From Allodiplogaster sudhausi (taxonomy: Eukaryota > Nematoda > Chromadorea > Rhabditida > Diplogasteridae), in the NCBI GenBank assembly GCA_945643635.1, contig CALZFC010000067.1, positions 292,501-356,500 of the forward strand: 64,000 bases of DNA, in the 5' to 3' direction. The translations under genes were made by a program, and so were the position numbers. The notes under the pieces are model-generated. The model did no database searches and was not told where the DNA came from. It was given only the letters and a program-made list of their open reading frames with translations. Of this stretch, positions 57,397 to 64,000 are shown in pieces (within the stretch, counting starts at the first letter, position 1; each line of letters starts with the position of its first letter).

Positions 57397-58604
57397 AAGA
57401 AGGAGCAGGTGCTGTTAGCTGTGAAGAAATCATTCGCCTAACGATATACTCTAGGTGCGGAAGTCGACGCTGCCCAAGGCGCGAAAGCGTTGAGCATACA
57501 TAGACGCTTCTTTTGTGAGGCAGTCGACCCTACGAATTGGATGGTAAGTCGTAAATTGTGTATTGCAGAAACGTTTGACTGGGGATCTGGAGGTCCTTGT
57601 TTCGATACCCATTCGAGAAAGTACTTTTGATCGATAGAGAAATTTTTTCCCCGGTTTTTCTCGGCGATCACACATAAACAAAATGAGAATCTCAAACAAA
57701 ACAAAGCGAGAAACTCAACAAAAAAATAAAAAGCGCTCCGCAAATTTCATTCTAATTTGTAGTTTGTAGCCGCGGCGGCTGGCCCATGCTTCTTTCAACA
57801 AGAAAATACGACAAAGCCCAGGTGCTAAATGCAGTTAATGCAAACTTTTTCATTACTGCATATTTATGAAAAGGGACTTCATAGTCGTAATCACCGTGGT
57901 CGAAATATTATAACACTTATCGGAAATGGCACGAAAATGCGTATTAACCGCGCTATTCCAGTTTGTATTATTTATATTAATACTATTAATACTATTAATA
58001 CTATTAATACCGGACCCAACAATGTTGAGCGGGACTGTGCGGTATATGTACATAAATCGCATAAAGTCCTCAACAAATGTACATGACTTATGTGCAACTT
58101 CATCAACTCCGATTTGGCTGAAATGAGTACGTGACTTACTTGGTGTCGATAGATGAAGCAGAGTACCAGTATTAAGACACCCGCTTCTGCGAGAGCTAGT
58201 GTACAAAGCTAAAAGAAGTTTCAATTCTAATTTTTTTGAGCGAACCCAACCAAACCAACAATTCTTCCTAATGTGAGTTTCCATATTGCAAGAAGCTTGA
58301 AGGAGCTATCAATGTAAATGCAGTTGGTAGGTGGGAAGAATGTAAAGCGGGCGAAGACATCGAATGTGATGTCGTTAATGATTTGTATGAGCCAAAAAGA
58401 GGATGTGAGAAAAGAGGAGGAGGATAAGAACAAGAAGTCACAGACCACAATTGATGCGAGAAGAAATCGATAAGTGCCGATCTTTCGGTCGCTGTGCCTC
58501 AGAATGGCGACGGCGGCGAGGATGTTGAGAGCGACGCTTCCGACGCAAATTGCGGTGTGCAGCACTCGCAAGCAGTGCAGCAAAGAACGTGGGAATGCGC
58601 GCAT
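55397..58604 (-). CDS. Nematode seven-transmembrane chemoreceptor (str-superfamily type), seven exons, about 351 aa
   Basis: Minus-strand exons are 58604-58260, 58208-58140, 56513-56376, 56321-56246, 56063-55909, 55761-55683 and 55590-55397. All phases agree; the fifth exon could instead end at 55900, also in phase. TM1 is HTAICVGSVALNILAAVAIL, followed by RHSDRKIGTYRFLLASIVVC. TM3 ends LILVLCFIYRHQ and continues across the long intron to LPGSRWRLSDRTLIGVYC. That YRHQ...W motif and LALQRRLFYSLLAT before TM6 are typical of srh/sri/str receptors. The last exon has LAAASIVVYSLHSP (TM7) and a tail. Such receptors detect odorants in chemosensory neurons. The 1.6-kb third intron contains a MITE and a fold-back element. 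A polyadenylation signal (minus-strand AATAAA) is at 55335-55340. Confidence 0.8.
56573..56726. mobile_element. MITE fragment (TACCGTATTTTC family), interrupted at its right end
   Basis: G-rich subterminal repeats (GGGGTTCTATTAGAGGGA near 56616) lead to GCTAATAGAGAAAATA at 56711-56726. The last bases of the terminal repeat (CGGTA) are missing here and appear 1.3 kb away at 58040-58044, on the far side of the fold-back element. Confidence 0.8.
56727..58037. mobile_element. Tc1/mariner-like fold-back element, 1311 bp, non-autonomous
   Basis: The ends are CAGTCCCACTCAACATTGTT (56727) and, inverted, CAGTCCCGCTCAACATTGTT (ending 58037). The arms pair over several hundred bases (for example CGCGGTTAATACGCATTTTC against its complement at 57932-57951, and GGGTCGACTGCCTCACAAAA near 57262 against 57509-57528). 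The left arm holds an expanded TTAATAGTA minisatellite (56755-56850); the right arm has only four units. A GA tract is at the centre. No transposase is encoded. A TA lies before the left end, and TG, a likely mutated TA, after the right end. Confidence 0.85.
57530..57620 (+). other. tRNA-like B-box region in the fold-back right arm
   Basis: GACTGGGGATCTGGAGGTCC followed by TTGTTTCGATACCC resembles the anticodon arm and T arm of a tRNA, and occurs only in the right arm. No full cloverleaf is seen. It may be an inserted tRNA fragment. Confidence 0.25.
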
Positions 58605-60110
58605 GCTGTTTATTTATTTATGGTACATGAAATAAGGTATTTCAATGAGACAGCCTATCTCCGTTCAAATAGTGAAAAATATATAAAAAGGATACTGTAT
58701 TGATCTTTATCAGTAACAGAAAGAAGTATATATACAAATATATAATGAAGTCTGCATGACGAGAATTTCAGCGAATATCTTGAAGCCTTATCGAAATTAT
58801 GCTCGAAGTAAGGAAATGCAGTCGAAGCCAAACCTTTAGAATGCCTCTGATACATTGGAAAACTGCAGCTGCCTGACGAATTATATATTCAACAAATATC
58901 CTTTGCTAAAGCAAGTTACAGAAAAGTTGAATACTAGGAACGCCTTTTATTTTCAGGCGTCTCTTCCGAATTCGATCCGTTGGCTTCCAATGCGTCTAGG
59001 AAAGGTATATGAATTTTGTTCCCTTCGAAACAGCTACTACATCAATTTATGCAATTTGACTGCAAGGGCTAGAGACAAATTTGCAGAACCTTGTAGATGT
59101 ACTAAGCAAGAGAATGGGCCGAGCACAAACTTCTAGGGCCCGGAAATGTATCGGGACGGGCTGGCCGAGTCCTTGGGCCAGACGGGCCAGGCCGGCCCAA
59201 AAGTTTTGGGCCTGTTAGCACCTCTGGTGACGAGCCAAGACAGCATCATAGCAAATATTGCTCGTCACCACCTGCGTCGCCATCTGTGTCTCTTGATGTT
59301 CGTGCTTGTTCTGGCCACCTCAGAAATTCGAAAAAATAAGTGCACACAAGTGAGTGATTAAGTGATCGCAAGCTAGATACATATTCGGAACTTATTAATT
59401 AATTAAGACAAATTGCCAATTCTTCAGTTGTGAACCTGTTCGAAACAAGATTGTTTACAACACGTTTCAAACTTTAGGCAGATTGAATGCACGGCTGACT
59501 TTCTTCTGCTTTCCAGCATTGGTTGCTGTTTTCTTGATATCATTCATGTAGTTTTTTTTTTCTGGAGCATCCATTGGAATTGAGGTTGCCCCTCCAGAAG
59601 AAAAAAAGGCACGAGCGAGTCAGAGAAGGGAGGCAATGAGAGAATGAAATAGAGAGTGTCAAGCCAATAGAGAGGGAATGAGAGAGATCGAAGAGAGAGA
59701 TGGAGCGTGAGAATACTAGGACAATTGGAGGCGCAGAATGCGAGAGAGGGAGAAGAGTGGAGCGAGAAAAGGAATAGAGAGAGAGAGATGGGAATATTTT
59801 ATAGTCTAACTTGCATAGAGAAGGACATATGTACATACACATTATTGATCTCGAATACTTTTCAACAATTGCATGTCTGCCTGCGCGACCTTGCTCGGTC
59901 AAGTGACTCGCTCAATGTATTTATATTGTTCGAGCTTGAGCTGGCCTACGTGAACTATGGTATATATTTTATAAATACTTGTATTCAACATATACGTATG
60001 ACGGTCTCTCATTTATCTCCATTCAGAAAAAAATATTCCGAGAAAAATAATGACATTGTCTATATCTTGATTATCATTAAGTGATCAAGGGAAGCAAGAT
60101 TAGGTCAAAT
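58605..60110. other. Intergenic stretch with one exon-like frame, a GC-rich patch and a repeat remnant
   Basis: At 58957-59004 a TTTTCAG acceptor, an open ASLPNSIRWLPMRLGK and a GTATAT donor look like an orphan exon on the plus strand. At 59135-59215 a GGGCCCGG/GGCCGGCCC patch is followed by an 11-bp inverted repeat (GGTGACGAGC near 59227, its complement near 59259). At 59560-59600 a remnant of the exon-like repeat block (TTGCCCCTCCAGAAG) leads into GA tracts. No complete gene is supported. Confidence 0.4.
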
Positions 60111-60111
60111 A

Positions 60112-60532
60112 TACCGTATTATCTCTATTAGTGCCCCCGGGGCACTATTTTTCAATCCCCTTGCGAGAAGGGGGCACTATTAGAGGGGGGGGGGTTCTAT
60201 TAGAGGGAGGGTACTATTTTTAAATGTGATTGACTAAAAGTTTGATAACAACATTTTATTCTCAAAAACGAAGAATTATAGCTCTACTCCAATGGAATCA
60301 TCACTATTTTGAGTGAAATTACAATCAGTTAATTGGGAAGATCATCTCATACCTCAATTATAGATTCCAGGTACGTCTCTTGGACGATTAGGGGGGCACT
60401 ATTGGAGGGGGGGGGGGGTTCTATTAGAGGTAGGGGTACTATTTTTCAATACCCTTGCGGGAGGGGGGCACTATTAGAGGGGGGGGGGTGGGTTCTAATA
60501 GAGGGAGGGGCACTAATAGAGAAAATACGGTA
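60112..60532. mobile_element. MITE with TACCGTATT terminal repeats (421 bp copy)
   Basis: The left end TACCGTATTATCTCTATTAG and the right end ACTAATAGAGAAAATACGG are inverted, with G-rich subterminal repeats at both sides (GGGGTTCTATTAGAGGKA). The AT-rich interior matches the decayed copy at 36820. The 85-codon ORF here (GGGGSIRGRG) is a repeat artefact. Confidence 0.9.
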
Positions 60533-60588
60533 TGCGCATATAGAATTGCTATCTAAACTGTGTAAAATGAAGAAAGGAATGAAAATTT

Positions 60589-60631
60589 AAAATCATTATT
60601 TTAAGAGCGTTGCTCTTAAAATAATGATTTT
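60589..60631. repeat. 20-bp perfect hairpin with 3-base loop
   Basis: AAAATCATTATTTTAAGAGC pairs exactly with its complement after GTT. It lies 57 bases beyond the MITE. Confidence 0.9.
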
Positions 60632-60840
60632 ACGACGCTTCCAATCGAGCAAATCAATGAGAGATTCATGTGTGTAATTTTTAAGTAAATAAATAAAATT
60701 CAGTTCCTGTGACATTTCTCATCATTCTTTACGACGCTGCGAGTGAAGGGAGCGAAGGATGGAATGAGAAGATCAGAGGGAAACGAGCCTATCAGCTCCC
60801 ACCTCCAAGCACTCTTACATATTGAAGCGAATCTTCAGTT

Positions 60841-60876
<36 letters not shown>
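60841..60876 (+). repeat. CT microsatellite
   Basis: A run of 18 CT dinucleotides follows a remnant of inverted block A (about 60790-60840). Confidence 0.9.
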
Positions 60877-60879
<3 letters not shown>

Positions 60880-61083
60880 CCATCTGTCTCTCATAATACT
60901 ATCTTTCTCCTGCTTTTAGTGATCGCAACTTTTAAGTATTTAAATCCCGTCGTGGCAAGTTGCGGAGTTGCATGGATACAAACGTGCCATGAATCGAATA
61001 TAGTATATCAACTGCAAATAACTGGCTGCGGACTTCTCTATCATTCGAACAGGGCGGGGCTTAGGCCCCGTTTAACCCCGATC

Positions 61084-61864
61084 TTATCCTCTGCCGTAGC
61101 ATGAGAACAGGTTCTTCGACCTGATCTTTTTAATCAGGAAGACGCCGCCCTTCGACAAGTGCGAGTCATCGCCCACCTGCCAGGGCAGGGTGCCAGGCTT
61201 GAGCGCTGCTGAGGCTTCGGTAATGTTGGCGATCGACCACGCCACGTAGGAGGCCATGTTTTTGTATAGCAATGCGTACCATTTGTTCGCCTCAGCCGTG
61301 TAGATTTGATGGTTTCTTCCGCCGTTCGCCTGGGAGACGCCGTATTCCGAAATGAACACGGAGATCGTCGCTGCGTTTTGCAAGTAGGTACTTCGCTCCC
61401 AGGCCTGTTTAAAAGGATCTTCACATGAGTAGAAGTGCTGCACGTACATCACGTTCTTCTGGCCTAAATAACAACTGGACATGAGTGGAGTGTACGCCCT
61501 GCATACCCGACAGAGGTGACTTGCGCGCTTCCTCGCCGCCCGAGGGTCCCGACCAATTTGAAGTACCCAGCAGGGCCACGTTGTCATGCGTCGTGGTCGT
61601 GCCAGTCGATGATCACGTAGATGCCCCGCTCGATGGCCGCCACAACGACGGTGTGCACCCTAGTAAGCTGTTCCTGCTTGTTGCTGAGGTAGCCGTCACT
61701 GCCGACGCCCATCGCGACACGCACCACGTTCGTGCCCCAATTGCAGGCGAGTGCGTTGACAGTGTCCTTCCTGTAGAACATTGGCATCCACTGAGACCAG
61801 TACAGCGACATTCCGATGAGCTGTACAGGTTGACCATTGGAGCCCACCAGCTTCGTGCCTTTCG
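61084..61864 (-). pseudogene. GH5 cellulase (endo-beta-1,4-glucanase), core deleted and frame broken
   Basis: The minus-strand exon from 61864 reads GTKLVGSNGQPVQLIGMSLY, WSQW, then NVVRVAMGVGSDGYLSN and YVIIDWHDHDA, the first half of a GH5 barrel. It then jumps with no spacer (near 61585-61590) to DNVALLGTSNWSG. The intervening 50-65 residues, which in the family carry the NEP acid/base motif, are absent, and the jump shifts the frame onto a stop. Downstream, a 43-base intron (61506-61464) with GTATGC and ATTTAG ends splices in phase to GQKNVMYVQHFYS. ISEYGVSQANGG (the nucleophile Glu), ANKWYALLYKNMASYVAWSI and SAALKPG follow, with a stop at 61084. GH5 genes in nematodes are known horizontal acquisitions. 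An assembly deletion is the main alternative to a true pseudogene. No signal-peptide exon was found. Confidence 0.85.
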
Positions 61865-63875
61865 CTGTGCAAACAGCTTATGCATTACACATCCTTTGCA
61901 ATTCGACCAAATTTCAATGTGCTTATGTTTTGCTATTTTGCATAGTATTAAGATTCACATCCTCGTCACAAATTCGATTATCACGAACATACCACATTCG
62001 CCTCAATCAGTCGATATATCACATCAATTGCTTTCGCAGTTTAAAAAATACAAAAAATCTAAATCTTTGAAAATTTCGAAAGATGTCACTTGCATTCCTT
62101 CTCAAAATCCAGCGTGGCTTGGCCATTACGGAGAGTTCTGAGTATGACTCAATTCCACTCGGCCTGAGATGCAACTCAAGTAGCCGTCTCATGGCAATGA
62201 CACCGGGACATTAGAAGAATTTGAATATTGTAAAGTTCCACCATGACAATTCGCTCCTCCTCTATTTGTACTATTCCTCTCGAAGAATTCATTCCTTTAC
62301 TCATATCACTTGTTGGTACTGGACAGCGTTCCAGCCGTGCACATTTTATGTATTTAAATTCAAAGGAAATTGAAACCAGCCTTAAGAAACTAACGCCAGA
62401 TTGACCAAATGTAAATAAAGATTTCATTTTGAGTTGCATTAAATTGAAAATTTTGGGAAAAGTTGTTAAGGACTTTTGGGAGAACGAGAGAGGTCCAAGA
62501 ATTCTTGGAAGTGTTCTGTGAAGGAAACTACTATAGTTCTAACACTAACCTAAGAGAATAAATGGCTATAAATCATCCGCTTCTGGTCAGACTTAGTTTT
62601 TTTTTCAGAATTTGTCGGAAAAAATATCGCTACTCCAGAGCGTGGCAGATGCACAGCGTTTTGTCCCCAGTAGATTTAGGCATTTTTTGTAACCTCCGTA
62701 TGTTTATTGTGTGATTTTAGAGATAAAAGGATTGTGAGAGAGAGAGATTGAGCCATAGATGAAAATGTGACTGAATGAACATGTGAACCAACAAAGCAGT
62801 TCGCATTCGATGTCGCGTAGTAGACTGACATGACAGTTTTTTTCCTAAACTTAAGAGAGCCTCTCTGTAAATAGGTCTCTATAAGGGCCTGCCCACGATC
62901 TAGATGTTTTTTGAAAGGCCCGAGGAGCATATTTAAATGGTAAAATTTTTTTTATAATATAATTTAGTTAACAGCATGGATAATATTCGAATTGCTGTAC
63001 CTCGCTTAACAATCAATATTTCTTAATTTAATTTTTTTATTGGCACCCCACTTGAATTCAAAAAAAAACTCTATATATGTACTTCAGTAAAATATTTTAT
63101 TTTCAATCATTAGCTATTTTTGCGCTCCATCGAAATAAAAATATCCGTCAAAAAGTGTCATTTGTCGGAAAAGCCACAGTCTGACCGGAAGCGGACGATT
63201 TATAGCCATTTCTTCTCTAAGTGTTAGAACTATAAGTAGCTTCGTTCCCAGAGCATCGAGCCAGAAGTTACATCGTGTGTTACAATGATATATTCCAAGA
63301 GAGAGATTGAACGAGAGTGAGAGAGAGCGATAACAGAAGAATAACAACTACGAATGCTGTACAGTACCGACAAGTGCTATGAGCAAAGGAGCGAATACTT
63401 CGAGAGTAAGAGGATCCATAGAAGAGGAGCGAGTTGACATGGCGGAATTTACAATGTATAATAATTTTTCTACTATCTCGGTGTCCTTGTCATGAGAGAG
63501 CTACTTGAGGTATTCGAGTCATACTCAGAGCTCTCCGTGATGGCCAAGCCATGCTGGATTTGGAGAAAGAATGCAAGTGACAACTTTCGAAAGGTTCCTA
63601 GATTTAGAATTTTTTGCATTTTTATAATGCAAAAATATATGTGATATTTTTTTAACGTTAAAACTCAATTGAACTCCAAATATGATATGAAGACGTCAAG
63701 ATAGTCAGAAACGTAAAATTTCGAACTTGCGATACCGATTGAGATTAATGTGGTATTATCGAATTTGTTACGATGTAAATCTTAATGCAATGCTGAAATA
63801 CCAAAATAGCCAAACATTAGCACATTTAAATTTGGTCGTATTGCAAAGGAAGTGTAATGCATAAGTTGTTTGCAC
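61863..63875. repeat. 2-kb inverted repeat with arms of about 750 bp beside the GH5 gene
   Basis: The left arm starts CGCTGTGCAAACAGCTTATG at 61863. The right arm ends with its complement (CATAAGTTGTTTGCACAGCG, 63850-63879). Pairing continues through the block near 62085-62140 (AATCCAGCGTGGCTTGGCCA) against 63540-63560, and the block near 62565-62590 against 63185-63210. The arms have diverged by indels. The left arm includes the acceptor TTTGCACAG of the GH5 exon, so the duplicated sequence probably contains GH5 intron DNA. The 63.4-64.0 kb right-hand part holds no gene that I can support. Confidence 0.8.
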
Positions 63876-64000
63876 AGCGTTTTGTCCCTAGTAGTTTCAC
63901 TTCCTCAGCTGTCCAAATATTCCCAATTGAAGCCAGATAAGACCCAAATGAGGGAAGAGTACACCTACTTAAGCGGACCTGGAGTCGGGAAAATCCAGCT
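63876..64000. other. Window end, nothing recognisable
   Basis: GCACAGCGTTTTGTCCCTAG here repeats, with one change, a stretch at 62651-62670. No ORF is supported. Confidence 0.5.

Noticed and set aside
57853..58284. 143-codon minus-strand ORF
   Set aside because: It mixes chemoreceptor exon 2 in the wrong frame with transposon arm DNA; the spliced model fits phase and the receptor family better.
59146..59361. 71-codon ORF with GC-rich start
   Set aside because: The frame covers a GGCC-rich patch and an inverted repeat; no homology, no splice consistency.
61485..62141. 218-codon plus-strand ORF
   Set aside because: Its first half is antisense of the GH5 exon and its second half is inverted-repeat arm.

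Overview
This is a window of a eukaryotic, most likely nematode, genome. The evidence is short introns with TTTCAG-type acceptors, a DEG/ENaC channel, a chemoreceptor of the nematode str type, an astacin with a nematode-style prodomain, a ShKT-domain protein, and a GH5 cellulase gene of the kind known from horizontal transfer in some nematodes (diplogastrids such as Pristionchus, and plant parasites). A diplogastrid is my best guess, but the species is not established. I joined exons by hand. For five loci (astacin 5' part, a single-pass membrane protein, a peptide-receptor-like GPCR, the DEG/ENaC channel and the chemoreceptor) every assigned splice junction keeps phase. No database was searched.

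Layout. 0-11 kb: a CT minisatellite, then minus-strand genes: the 5' part of an astacin (855-1951), the last two exons of a ShKT protein (4082-4731), a complete eight-exon single-pass membrane protein (6308-9302) and an isolated PAN/apple-like exon (10940-11049). 11.6-50 kb: mostly partial copies of one complex dispersed repeat made of the same ordered blocks, including a spliced-exon-like block and long CT/GA tracts. Within it lie a palindrome-rich stretch (13.9-17.4 kb) with a 1.6-kb fold-back element, broken gene fragments (30.2-31.1 kb) and an intact ten-exon GPCR gene (37384-40574). 50-59 kb: a DEG/ENaC gene (50461-54831, plus) and a chemoreceptor (55397-58604, minus) that converge tail to tail. 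59-64 kb: MITE copies, then a GH5 cellulase gene (61084-61864, minus) missing its catalytic core, followed by a 2-kb inverted repeat.

The genes look independent; there is no operon or pathway cluster. The most notable results are: a GH5 gene with a precise internal deletion that removes the segment expected to carry the NEP acid/base motif; a partial internal duplication in the DEG/ENaC gene carrying a 24-bp fold-back inside an exon; a Tc1/mariner-like fold-back element nested five bases from the end of a MITE inside a chemoreceptor intron; a fold-back element with a captured copy of a local repeat; and a ~2-3 kb repeat family carrying a splice-acceptor plus exon-like ORF.
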